Shown: piece after piece, positions 16,268 to 24,128 of the stretch
Position numbering within the stretch: the first letter of the stretch is position 1
How the letters are laid out: every line of letters begins with the position of its first letter
Origin: Roseateles aquatilis
GTDB lineage: Bacteria > Pseudomonadota > Gammaproteobacteria > Burkholderiales > Burkholderiaceae_C
Direction: 5' to 3'
Assembly: GCF_002205645.1 (NCBI RefSeq)
Contig: NZ_NIOF01000009.1
Location: 174,678 to 238,677 of the forward strand
DNA: 64,000 nt
Made by a program: the position numbers and the translations under genes
Notes under the pieces: model-generated
Database searches by the model: none
What the model was told of the DNA's origin: nothing
What the model saw: the letters and a program-made list of their open reading frames with translations, nothing else

Positions 16268-17134
16268 ATGCTGACCGACAAGCTCATGGCCGCCGCAGTG
16301 TCCAACGAACCGCCTGGGGCCGAGGCGGACGAGGGAGGCTCGCTGCGCGTGCGCACGGTGTGGATCTCCGATCTGCACCTGGGCACGCCAGGGTGCCAGG
16401 CGAGGGCGTTGCTGGAGTTCCTCCGCGAGGTGGAATGCGAGCAACTGTTCCTCGTCGGCGACATCGTCGACGGCTGGCAGTTGCGACGCAGCTGGTACTG
16501 GCCGCAGGCGCACAACGACGTCGTGCAGAAGCTGCTGCGCAAGGCGCGCAAGGGTTGCCGCGTCATCTACGTGCCGGGCAACCACGACGAATTCGCCCGC
16601 AAGTACCTCAACCACAGCTTCGGCGGCATCGAGATCGCGCACGAGTGGATCCACGAGACGGCCGACGGCCGCAAGCTCTGGGTCACCCACGGCGACCTTT
16701 TCGACGGCGTGATCCAGTGCGCCAAGTGGCTGGCCTACGTCGGCGACAGCCTCTATGAATTCACGCTGAAGCTGAATCGCCACCTCAACTCGCTGCGGGC
16801 GCGCATCGGCCTGCCGTACTGGAGCCTGAGCAAGTACCTGAAGCTCAAGGTCAAGCGCGCGGTCTCCTACGTCAGCGACTTCGAGGAGGCGCTGGCCCGC
16901 GAGGCCCGCAAGCGCGGCGTGCAGGGGGTCGTCTGCGGCCACATCCACCATGCCGAGCTGCGGGACATCGACGGCATCCTCTACGCCAACGACGGTGACT
17001 GGGTCGAGAGCCTGACGGCGTTGGTCGAGCACGCCGACGGCCACCTCGAGATCATCGACTGGGGCGAGCGCCAACGCTCGGACGTGCGCAGCGCCGCCGA
17101 CGCGGTGGCCGCGGCGATGCGCGCGCCGGCCTGA
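16268..17134 (+). CDS. Calcineurin-like phosphoesterase, UDP-2,3-diacylglucosamine diphosphatase (LpxH/LpxH2) family
   Basis: This 288-residue protein has the five metallophosphoesterase blocks: WISDLHLGTPGC, LVGDIVDGW, VPGNHDEFAR, VTHGDLFDG and CGHIHHAEL. The DGWQLRRSWYWPQAHND region after block II is typical of the larger LpxH-like (YbbF/LpxH2) group. LpxH hydrolyses UDP-2,3-diacylglucosamine to lipid X in lipid A biosynthesis. Whether this copy is the essential LpxH or the paralogue cannot be told from sequence alone. The start at 16268 is one of two close ATGs; a second lies at 16286. Confidence 0.85.
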   Translation: MLTDKLMAAAVSNEPPGAEADEGGSLRVRTVWISDLHLGTPGCQARALLEFLREVECEQLFLVGDIVDGWQLRRSWYWPQAHNDVVQKLLRKARKGCRVIYVPGNHDEFARKYLNHSFGGIEIAHEWIHETADGRKLWVTHGDLFDGVIQCAKWLAYVGDSLYEFTLKLNRHLNSLRARIGLPYWSLSKYLKLKVKRAVSYVSDFEEALAREARKRGVQGVVCGHIHHAELRDIDGILYANDGDWVESLTALVEHADGHLEIIDWGERQRSDVRSAADAVAAAMRAPA

Positions 17135-17284
17135 GGCGCCGCCGGCGGCCGCGCGCTCGCCGCCCGTCCGCTCCGACATTTCCTCAGACATCTCCGACGC
17201 TTGCGTGCGCCCCCCCCACTGGCAGGTGTCGCGCGGAGTTTCCTCGCACCGTCGTCCGGCAGGGGACGGGGCTGGCCCGAAAGA

Positions 17285-17313
17285 GGGTCACCCCGCTGTC
17301 ACGATAGCTTCAT
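17285..17313 (+). promoter_or_regulatory. Pho-box-like array upstream of ppk1
   Basis: Three heptamers, GGGTCAC (17285-17291), CTGTCAC (17296-17302) and GCTTCAT (17307-17313), are spaced exactly 11 bp apart. This is the 7+4 periodicity of PhoB binding sites (consensus CTGTCAT). The central unit matches 6 of 7 and the flanking units 4 of 7. The array ends 11 bp before the ppk1 ATG, so either the transcript leader is very short or the site also affects translation. PhoB control of ppk is known in other proteobacteria; here it is inferred. Confidence 0.5.
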
Positions 17314-17324
17314 AGAATGATTTC

Positions 17325-19385
17325 ATGACCTTGCCCGACGTCCAGCTGCTCAACCGCGAGAACGCGATCCTCGAGTTCAACCGACGTGTCCTGGCCCAGG
17401 CCCAGCGCACCGACGTCCCGTTGCTGGAGCGGCTGCGCTACATCTGCATCGTGTCGAGCAACCTCGACGAGTTCTTCGAGGTGCGTTTCGCCGACATGCT
17501 GGACGTGCAGCGCGACGGCAGCGGGCTGGTCACGCCGCGCGACGTCGAGCGTGTCGGCCGCGCCGCCCACGACCTGATCGACCTGCAGTACGGGATCTTC
17601 AACGACCAGGTCATGCCGGCGCTGCGCGACCACAACATCCAGATCCTCAACCACGCCGACCGCACCGACGAGATCCGTGCCTGGGTGGCCAAGTTCTTCG
17701 AGCGCGAGGTGCGTCCGCTGCTGGTGCCGGTGGGCCTGGACCCGGCCCACCCGTTCCCGCAGGTCGCCAACAAGTCGCTGCACTTCATCGCGCGCCTGTC
17801 CGGCAAGGACGCGCTGGGCCGGGACAACCGCATCGCGATCGTCAAGGTGCCGCGCGTGCTGCCGCGCGTGATCAAGGTGCCGGCGGCGATCAGCGGCGGC
17901 AAGCAGAGCTTCGTGCTGCTGACCAGCGTCATCCGCGCCCACCTGGACGAGCTGTTCCCGGGCCGGCATGTCGAGGCGTTCTCGCAGTTCCGCGTCACGC
18001 GCGACTCCGACCTGGAGGTCGACGAGGAAGAGATCGCCAACCTGCGCCACGCGCTGCGCTCGGGCCTGACGACGCGTCACTTCGGCCGAGCGGTGCGGCT
18101 GGAGGTGGTCAACACCTGCCCGGAGGAGCTCTCCCGCTTCCTGCTGGAGCAATTCGACCTGCCCGAGGCGGCGCTGTATCGCGTCAACGGCCCGGTCAAC
18201 CTGGTGCGCCTGAACGAGCTGATCGACCAGACCGACGCCGACGAACTGCGCTTCCAGCCCTACGAGCCGAGCTGGCCCTCGGGTCGATTGCCACGCGGCA
18301 AGTCCATCCTGGAGAAGCTGAAGAACAAGGGTGACGTGATGCTGCATCACCCGTTCGAGAGCTTCGACCCGGTGGTGCAGATGCTGCGCGAGGCGGTCGA
18401 GGACCCGGACGTGCTGGCGATCAAGCAGACGATCTACCGCACCGGCAGCCAGTCGGTGCTGGCCGACCTGCTGATCGACGCGGCGCGGCGCGGCAAGGAA
18501 GTGCTGGCGGTGGTGGAGCTGAAGGCGCGCTTCGACGAAGAGGCCAACATCAACTGGGCGGAGCGGCTGGAGGCCGTGGGCGCTCAGGTGGTGTACGGCA
18601 TCGTCGGCTTGAAGACGCATGCCAAGCTGATGCTGATCACGCGTCGCGAGGGCGGCAAGCTGCGCCGTTACGGCCACCTTTCCACGGGCAACTACAACCC
18701 GAAGACCGCGCGTTTCTACACCGACCTGGGCTACCTGACGGCGGACCCGGAAATGACGGCGGACATGGACCTGATCTTCCGGCAGCTTGCGTCGCTGTCG
18801 AAGTTCAAGGCGCCCAAGAAGCTGCTGCTCGCGCCGTTCAACCTGCACCGGACGATGTGCGAGCTGCTGACGCAGGTCGAGGAATCGGCCCAGCGTGGCG
18901 AGCCCGCGCGGGTCGTGCTGAAGATCAACGCGTTGACCGACGCGGAGCTGATCGCCGGCCTGATCCGGGCCGCGCAGGCCGGCGCGCGCATCGACCTGAT
19001 CGTGCGTGGCGCCTGCATGCTGCCGCCGGGCCTGCCGGGCGTTTCGGACAACATCCTGGTGCGCTCGGTCGTGGGCCGTTTCCTGGAGCACTCGCGGATC
19101 TTCTACTTCCGCTGGGGCAAGGCCGAGGATCAAGAGGCGCTGTACCTGTCGAGCGCCGACTGGATGAGCCGCAACATGCTGCGCCGCATCGAAGTGGCCT
19201 GGCCGGTCACCGACCCCAAGCTGCGCCAGCGTGTCGTCGACGAGGGCCTGGTGCCCTACCTGCACGACACGCGCGATGCGTGGCAACTGGGCCCGGACGG
19301 CACCTCGCAGCGCATCGGATCCGAGGACGACCCCGCCAGCATCAGCGCCCAACAGGCACTCGCCCGGATGTACCACGACGAGTGA
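17325..19385 (+). CDS. ppk1: Polyphosphate kinase PPK1
   Basis: PPK1 makes long-chain polyphosphate from ATP, working as a membrane-associated oligomer. The 686-residue length is normal. The N-terminal domain starts with LLNRENAILEFNRRVL. The catalytic autophosphorylated histidine is His432 in GLKTHAKLML, followed by RRYGHLSTGNYNPKTA. The C-terminal domain has the second conserved histidine in FLEHSRIFYFRWG. It converges on ppx (exopolyphosphatase) and is preceded by Pho-box-like repeats, consistent with phosphate-starvation control. Confidence 0.97.
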   Translation: MTLPDVQLLNRENAILEFNRRVLAQAQRTDVPLLERLRYICIVSSNLDEFFEVRFADMLDVQRDGSGLVTPRDVERVGRAAHDLIDLQYGIFNDQVMPALRDHNIQILNHADRTDEIRAWVAKFFEREVRPLLVPVGLDPAHPFPQVANKSLHFIARLSGKDALGRDNRIAIVKVPRVLPRVIKVPAAISGGKQSFVLLTSVIRAHLDELFPGRHVEAFSQFRVTRDSDLEVDEEEIANLRHALRSGLTTRHFGRAVRLEVVNTCPEELSRFLLEQFDLPEAALYRVNGPVNLVRLNELIDQTDADELRFQPYEPSWPSGRLPRGKSILEKLKNKGDVMLHHPFESFDPVVQMLREAVEDPDVLAIKQTIYRTGSQSVLADLLIDAARRGKEVLAVVELKARFDEEANINWAERLEAVGAQVVYGIVGLKTHAKLMLITRREGGKLRRYGHLSTGNYNPKTARFYTDLGYLTADPEMTADMDLIFRQLASLSKFKAPKKLLLAPFNLHRTMCELLTQVEESAQRGEPARVVLKINALTDAELIAGLIRAAQAGARIDLIVRGACMLPPGLPGVSDNILVRSVVGRFLEHSRIFYFRWGKAEDQEALYLSSADWMSRNMLRRIEVAWPVTDPKLRQRVVDEGLVPYLHDTRDAWQLGPDGTSQRIGSEDDPASISAQQALARMYHDE

Positions 19386-19771
19386 TCCCGGTGCGCCCAA
19401 TGCCTGAAGCCGAGCGCCCCCCCGTTCGACCCCAGGGCCTCACGCCCTGGCGCCCGAGGCCCCGAAGCCACGCAGACCTTGAAGACCTGCGGTGTTTCGC
19501 GGGACGGGCATGGCCGGGGCCGGCGCCGGGGTTGAAGCGAGGGCCCGCGGAGCGGGCTTCAAGAACTGACTGGGCGCCGTCTGTCTGAGGGTAGCGAGCC
19601 GAAGGTGAGCGGCCCGAGTTGGGCGCCCCCTCGCGAGGGCCCCGGCGCCGGCCCCGGCCATGCCGGTCGGGCTCGGTCCCCCCACGCGGAGAAGGCGCCG
19701 AATACCAACACCACGCGCGCCGAGCTGGCACGCGCGGTCCCCGCACGCGGAGAAGGCCCAGCCGGACCCGC
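19386..19771. other. 386-bp convergent ppk1/ppx intergenic region, rich in secondary structure
   Basis: No protein gene is supported here: the open frames on both strands are Pro/Arg-rich and unlike any family I know. The region holds a hairpin CCAGGGC (19432-19438) / GCCCTGG (19444-19450), a 25-bp perfect inverted repeat pair (19507-19531 with 19640-19664), an internal hairpin GCCCGC-GGA-GCGGGC, and a short direct repeat CACGCGGAGAAGGC-like near 19683 and 19744. It may act as a two-way transcription terminator or encode a structured RNA. Confidence 0.6.
19507..19664. repeat. 25-bp perfect inverted repeat enclosing a 108-bp loop
   Basis: The left arm is 19507-19531 and the right arm 19640-19664; the right arm is the exact reverse complement of the left and begins CCCCGGCGCCGG. 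Pairing can extend about 12 bp inward with five mismatches. The loop holds its own 6-bp hairpin GCCCGC/GCGGGC and two copies of TGGGCGCC. An RNA from either strand would fold into a long, nearly pure G/C stem. Confidence 0.8.
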
Positions 19772-21286
19772 TCAAGCCTCCAGCGCCAACTGCACCCGCC
19801 CCAGCTTGCCCCACGCGTCGAGCTCCTCCCGCAGCAGGTAGTGAGCCCGCGGATGGCTCTCTGCCCATCCCTTGCGCATCTCGATGGTGACGGTCATCCC
19901 TTCGCGCCGCAGCCTCATCGCGCTCGCGTCGACGCTTCCTCGCGCATGGGACTGGATTGCCGCCAGCCGAAGCGCCAGCAACTGCCAGACAACGGACTCT
20001 TCCTGAAGCTGTTCCTCGAGCTTGCGCAGCCCCCCCCGCTGCCCGAGCGCGAGATCCCCCAGCCGACGCAACTGGTTCTGCGAGAACCCTGGCGCGTCGA
20101 CGTGGGACAGCAGATAGGCGCTGTGCCGATGGTGATCGTGATGGGAGACCATCATGCCGATCTCGTGCAGCGCGGCGGCCCAGCCGAGTTCGCGGCAATG
20201 CTCCTCGTCCGCCTTCGGCGACAGCTGCGTGTGCAGTCGCTGCGCGACCTCCTGCACCCGCTGGGCTTGCGCGCGATCGACGGCGAAACGTCGCTGCAGC
20301 TCCGACACCGACTGCTCGCGCATGTCGCGCGAGCCGCCGAGCAACTGGGGATCCAGCCGTTCCGCGAGATCGAAGATCACGCCCTGACGCAATGCCCCGC
20401 GGGCGGGATAAAGCCGGTCGATGTCGAAATGCGTGAGCAGCGTGTACAGGATGCACAGACCGCCGCCGACCACCGCGCGGCGGTCTTCCTTCAGGCCGGC
20501 GAGCTTGAGCGCGTCCATCCGCCCCGCGGACAGGCATTGCTCGATGCACCAGCGCAGCCCGTCGAGCGTGATGCTGCCGTCGGGGCTGATGCCGTTGGCG
20601 GCCAGGATCTGCGCTACCGCGCCGACGGTGCCCGACGACCCCAGCGCCTGACGCCAGCGCGGCTGCGACGTCGAGCGGGCGAACTGCGTCATCGCGTCCT
20701 CCAGCTCCGCGCCCGCGGCCACTTGCGCGGCGCGGAACGCCTCGGCGGTGAAGCGGCCGTCGGGGAAGAAGCGCATCGACAGGCTGACGCTGCCGATCTG
20801 GAAGGACTCCGCCCGCAGCGGCTGCGGCCCGCGGCCCAGGATGGTCTCGGTCGAGCGGCCGCCGATATCGATCACCAGCCGGGGGTCTTCCGCGGTCTGC
20901 AGGCGCGCGACGCCGGCGTAGATCAGGCGGGCTTCCTCGCGGCCGGAGATGACTTCGATCGGATGGCGCAGCACTTCTTCGGCCCGGGCCAGGAACGCGT
21001 TGCGGTTGCGTGCTTCACGCAGCGTCTGCGTCGCCACCGCGCGCACCTGGCGCGTGGGCAGGTCGGCCAACCGGTCGGCGAAGCGGCGCAGGCAATCGAG
21101 ACCGCGCTGGGCCGCCTCTTCGGTGAGCATGCTTTGCGCGTCCAGGCCGGCGCCCAGGCGCACGGTTTCCTTCAGATAGTCCTGACGCCGGTACTGCCCA
21201 TCCTGCAGCTGGGCGATCTCCAGCCGGAAGCTGTTGGAGCCCATGTCGATGGCGGCCAGGATGGTGGGGACGAGCGCTTGATTCAT
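19772..21286 (-). CDS. ppx: Exopolyphosphatase (Ppx/GppA family)
   Basis: This 504-residue enzyme releases phosphate from polyphosphate chain ends. The ASKHA-fold phosphate-1 loop AAIDMGSNSFRLEIA is at the N-terminus. The second loop reads VIDIGGRSTETILG; the canonical GGGST has an Arg here, a change I believe is common in Burkholderiales. The C-terminal HD-like domain contains WAAALHEIGMMVSHHDHHRH. The start at 21286 gives the normal family N-terminus. It converges with ppk1, so synthesis and breakdown of polyphosphate are encoded side by side. Confidence 0.93.
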   Translation of the reverse strand: MNQALVPTILAAIDMGSNSFRLEIAQLQDGQYRRQDYLKETVRLGAGLDAQSMLTEEAAQRGLDCLRRFADRLADLPTRQVRAVATQTLREARNRNAFLARAEEVLRHPIEVISGREEARLIYAGVARLQTAEDPRLVIDIGGRSTETILGRGPQPLRAESFQIGSVSLSMRFFPDGRFTAEAFRAAQVAAGAELEDAMTQFARSTSQPRWRQALGSSGTVGAVAQILAANGISPDGSITLDGLRWCIEQCLSAGRMDALKLAGLKEDRRAVVGGGLCILYTLLTHFDIDRLYPARGALRQGVIFDLAERLDPQLLGGSRDMREQSVSELQRRFAVDRAQAQRVQEVAQRLHTQLSPKADEEHCRELGWAAALHEIGMMVSHHDHHRHSAYLLSHVDAPGFSQNQLRRLGDLALGQRGGLRKLEEQLQEESVVWQLLALRLAAIQSHARGSVDASAMRLRREGMTVTIEMRKGWAESHPRAHYLLREELDAWGKLGRVQLALEA

Positions 21287-21560
21287 GGGGGGCGATTGTC
21301 GGGGTGTTTGACGTGTCCCTCGGGCACGAAGTGATTTCATCGTGCCGACAGCTTGGGGTGGTTTGTCGACCTCGCCCCGAGGCGTGCCCAAGCGCTGCGA
21401 CGGACCTGACCCTAGAATGGCCCGCGCCCCAGCCCGCCCCTGTCGTCTCGAACGTGTTCGTGCCCGTTCGGTCGGCCCACGGCCCGCCAGGACAGCGTCT
21501 CATCCCGACCGCCGCTTGACGGCCCACGCCTCGGAACCTCGATCGTTCAAGGAGAAGCAG

Positions 21561-22511
21561 ATGACGAAAGCCGACCTCGCCAGCGCCCCTCACGCCACCG
21601 ATGTCGACGGCATGCCGTCGGACACCGGCGCCACCGACGCGATCCGCGCCGACATCGACAGCCTGGCGCCCGGCCGCGCGTTCAGCCGCCGGGCCTTCGT
21701 CGGCACCGCGGTGGGCAGCGGCTTCGCGGCGGCGGTGATGCCGGTCACCGCGCAGACCATCGTCACTACCGACACACAGGGCCTGGATGCCGGCCCGGTG
21801 GCCATCGACGTCGGCGACTTCAAGGTGCCGGCCTACGTCGCGCAGCCGGCGGGCAAGAAACATGCGCCGGTGATCCTCGTCATCAGCGAGATCTTCGGTG
21901 TACACGAGCACATCGCCGACGTGGCGCGCCGCTTCGCGAAGCTGGGGTACCTGGCGATCGCGCCGGACCTGTTTGCCCGGCAGGGTGACGCGAAGGTCTA
22001 CACCGACATCGCCAAGCTGCAGGCCGAGATCATCAGCAAGACGCCGGACGAGCAGGTGCTGCGCGACCTGGACGCCACGGTCGCCTGGGCCAAGGCGCAA
22101 GGCGGCGACACCGGCCGGCTGGGCATCACCGGCTTTTGCTGGGGTGGCCGCATCACCTGGCTCTACGCCGCGCACAGCAAGGCGGTCAAGGCCGGCGTGG
22201 CCTGGTACGGCCGGCTGCAGGGCCAGTCCAACGCGATGACGCCCAAGCACCCGATCGACCTCGTCGGCCAGTTGAAGGCCCCGGTGCTGGGCCTCTATGG
22301 GGGGCAGGACGGCGGTATCCCGGTCGCCAGCGTGGCGGCGATGCAGGAGGCGCTCAAGCAGGGCAGCGCCGCCGCCAAGGCCAGCGAGTTCGTCGTCTAT
22401 GCGGACGCCGGCCACGCCTTCCATGCCGACTACCGCCCCAGCTTCCGCGCCGATGCCGCCAAGGACGGCTGGGCGCGCTGCCAGGCCTGGTTCAAGCAGC
22501 ACGGGGTCTGA
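21561..22511 (+). CDS. Dienelactone hydrolase family protein with Tat-like signal
   Basis: This 316-residue alpha/beta hydrolase has the dienelactone hydrolase Cys-Asp-His triad: Cys193 in GITGFCWGGR, Asp250 in YGGQDGGIP and His285 in DAGHAFHAD, plus Glu110 in ISEIFGVHEH, which activates the cysteine. Residues 41-65 (FSRRAFVGTAVGSGFAAAVM) carry a twin-arginine-like SRRxFxG motif with a hydrophobic stretch, so export by Tat is likely. The 40-residue leader before the RR is unusually long. A strong Shine-Dalgarno AGGAGAAG precedes the start. The substrate is unknown; no aromatic-degradation operon is visible. Confidence 0.88.
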   Translation: MTKADLASAPHATDVDGMPSDTGATDAIRADIDSLAPGRAFSRRAFVGTAVGSGFAAAVMPVTAQTIVTTDTQGLDAGPVAIDVGDFKVPAYVAQPAGKKHAPVILVISEIFGVHEHIADVARRFAKLGYLAIAPDLFARQGDAKVYTDIAKLQAEIISKTPDEQVLRDLDATVAWAKAQGGDTGRLGITGFCWGGRITWLYAAHSKAVKAGVAWYGRLQGQSNAMTPKHPIDLVGQLKAPVLGLYGGQDGGIPVASVAAMQEALKQGSAAAKASEFVVYADAGHAFHADYRPSFRADAAKDGWARCQAWFKQHGV

Positions 22512-22620
22512 CGTTCCGCCCGGCGTCCGCCGTCGCCCACGCGCCCTTCGCCCGCATGAGGGCGACCGGACGCGGGCAGGGGGCTTGACGACTCTGAGAC
22601 AATTTTTCGAGACCCATCCC

Positions 22621-22648
22621 GGCGCACCCCACCAGGTGCGCCTTTTTT
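22621..22648 (+). terminator. Intrinsic terminator abutting the zip start codon
   Basis: A perfect 8-bp stem GGCGCACC (22621-22628) / GGTGCGCC (22635-22642) with a 6-nt loop is followed by six T residues (22643-22648). It ends four bases before the ATG of the ZIP transporter gene and occupies the place where its ribosome-binding site should be. Confidence 0.85.
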
Positions 22649-22652
22649 GTCC

Positions 22653-23429
22653 ATGACCCTGTTCTATATCCTGCTGGTGACCTTCGCCGGCGGTCTTGCC
22701 TCGGTGACGATCGCCGCGATGCTGACGGTCGGCCTGCTGAGCCGCATCGTCAAGCACCTGGTGAGCCTGTCGGCCGGCGTGCTGCTGTCCACCGCGCTGC
22801 TGCACGTGCTGCCCGAGGCCTTCGAGTCCGGGGCCGATCCGCACAACCTGTTCCTGGCGCTGCTGGGCGGGCTGATGTTCTTCTTCCTGCTGGAGAAGGC
22901 CGAGCTCTACCGCCACACCCACCATCACGAGGGGGACGGGCACCACCACCATCACCACTTCGATCGCGAGCAGGCGGGGCGCGGCGGCCTGTCGGTGCTG
23001 GTCGGCGATTCGATCCACAACTTCTGCGACGGCATCATCATCGCCGCCGCGTTCCTGGCCGATCACCACCTGGGTTGGGTGACCGCGATGGCGATCGTGG
23101 CGCACGAGATCCCGCAGGAGGTCGGCGACTACATCGTGCTGCTGAACGCCGGCTTCTCGCGCCGCAAGGCGCTGTTCTTCAACGCCGTGTCAGGCATGGC
23201 GGCGGTGCTGGGCGGGCTGGTGGGCTACTTCCTCGTGGGGCCGTGGCAGCAGCTGTTTCCCTACCTGCTGGTGGCCGCGTCGAGCAGCTTCGTCTACGTC
23301 GCCGTGGCCGACCTGATCCCGCAGCTGCAACGCCGGCTGCCGTGGAAGGACACCGCGCTGCAGCTGCTGTGGCTGGGCGTGGGCATCGTCTTCGTGCTGA
23401 TGGTCGTCGGCGGCAAGCACTCGCACTGA
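22653..23429 (+). CDS. ZIP-family divalent metal transporter
   Basis: This 258-residue inner-membrane protein has eight predicted helices with the metal-binding ZIP motifs HNFCDGIIIAAAF (helix IV) and HEIPQEVGDYIVLL (helix V). The cytosolic loop between helices III and IV is strongly His-rich (HTHHHEGDGHHHHHHFD, about residues 88-105), as in zinc transporters. ZIP proteins usually import Zn or Fe. No metal regulator is adjacent. Its start codon lies four bases after an intrinsic terminator, so its expression signals are odd; the next in-frame Met is 20 or more residues downstream inside the first helices. Confidence 0.92.
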   Translation: MTLFYILLVTFAGGLASVTIAAMLTVGLLSRIVKHLVSLSAGVLLSTALLHVLPEAFESGADPHNLFLALLGGLMFFFLLEKAELYRHTHHHEGDGHHHHHHFDREQAGRGGLSVLVGDSIHNFCDGIIIAAAFLADHHLGWVTAMAIVAHEIPQEVGDYIVLLNAGFSRRKALFFNAVSGMAAVLGGLVGYFLVGPWQQLFPYLLVAASSSFVYVAVADLIPQLQRRLPWKDTALQLLWLGVGIVFVLMVVGGKHSH

Positions 23430-23489
23430 CGACGGGCGGCCGCCTCGCGCGCCGCCATGCCCGCCGGGCGCGACCGGGCCGCCGGGCGA

Positions 23490-23942
23490 CTAGGTCGCCG
23501 CGTGCTCGCCGTGCACCACCAGCACCGGGAACGCGCAGTGCGTGAGCACCTTTTGCGTCTCGCTGCCCAGCAGCAGCGCCTGCAGGCCGCGACGGCCGTG
23601 GGTCGCCATCACGAGCAGGTCGGCGTCGACGCGCCTGGCGTGCTCGATGATCGCCTCCCAGGCGTGCAGCGCCTCGACGCTGTGCGCCTCCACCTCCAGG
23701 CCCTCGGCGCGCGCGGCCGCCAGCACATGGCTGAGCCGCTCCTGAGCGATGCGCTCCTGGGCGTCGAAGAACTCCTGCGGCGGGCTCGGCTGCATCTCCG
23801 AGACAGCGCTGTAGGGGAAGGGCTCCTTGACGCTGATGGCGAACAGCTTGGCGCCGTGGAAGCGGGCGAGCTTGACGGCGGTATCGATCGCCTTGGCGGT
23901 GATGTCGGAACCGTCGGTGGGAATCAGGATGCGCTTGAACAT
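23490..23942 (-). CDS. Universal stress protein UspA family
   Basis: This 150-residue single Usp domain begins FKRILIPTDGSDITAKAID and ends with the ATP-binding motif ATHGRRGLQALLLGSETQKV followed by PVLVVHGE. The G-2x-G-9x-GS pattern is intact apart from the first Gly being Ala, which fits the ATP-binding Usp class. It is preceded by a strong Shine-Dalgarno GAAGGAGG. It stands alone between the zip transporter and the sulfurtransferase, and is likely a stress-induced cytosolic protein. Confidence 0.92.
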   Translation of the reverse strand: MFKRILIPTDGSDITAKAIDTAVKLARFHGAKLFAISVKEPFPYSAVSEMQPSPPQEFFDAQERIAQERLSHVLAAARAEGLEVEAHSVEALHAWEAIIEHARRVDADLLVMATHGRRGLQALLLGSETQKVLTHCAFPVLVVHGEHAAT

Positions 23943-24090
23943 GGCGAGCCTCCTTCGAGCGGGCGAGTGGCGTGGGGTGGACCTGGGCCCCGACAGGCAA
24001 TCGCCGCGCCGGGGTCAGGACTTGCCTTCGCAGTCTGACGCCTCCATGGTGCTCGCCCCATGCGCAATGTCAATACGGGGCGGCGCCCCG

Positions 24091-24120
24091 GGCCCACCCG
24101 GGCTCTCCCGGGCTCTCCCG
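24091..24120. repeat. 10-bp tandem repeat, three units
   Basis: Two perfect copies of GGCTCTCCCG (24101-24120) follow one copy with two mismatches (24091-24100). They lie just beyond the 3' end of the sulfurtransferase gene, in the gap upstream of uspA. Confidence 0.75.
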
Positions 24121-24128
24121 GGCTGCGG

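Noticed and set aside
19342..19746. 134-codon minus-strand frame in the ppk1-ppx gap
   Set aside because: Its composition is Arg/Gly/Pro low-complexity, it spans the inverted repeat, and it overlaps the end of ppk1; it looks like a GC-driven open frame.
22585..22613. TTGACG as a -35 for the zip gene
   Set aside because: The -10 position at 17 bp spacing reads TCGAGA, and the nearby GACAAT is only 7 bp away.
24053..24073. TTGACA on the minus strand upstream of uspA
   Set aside because: No recognisable -10 at 16-18 bp, so not called as a promoter.
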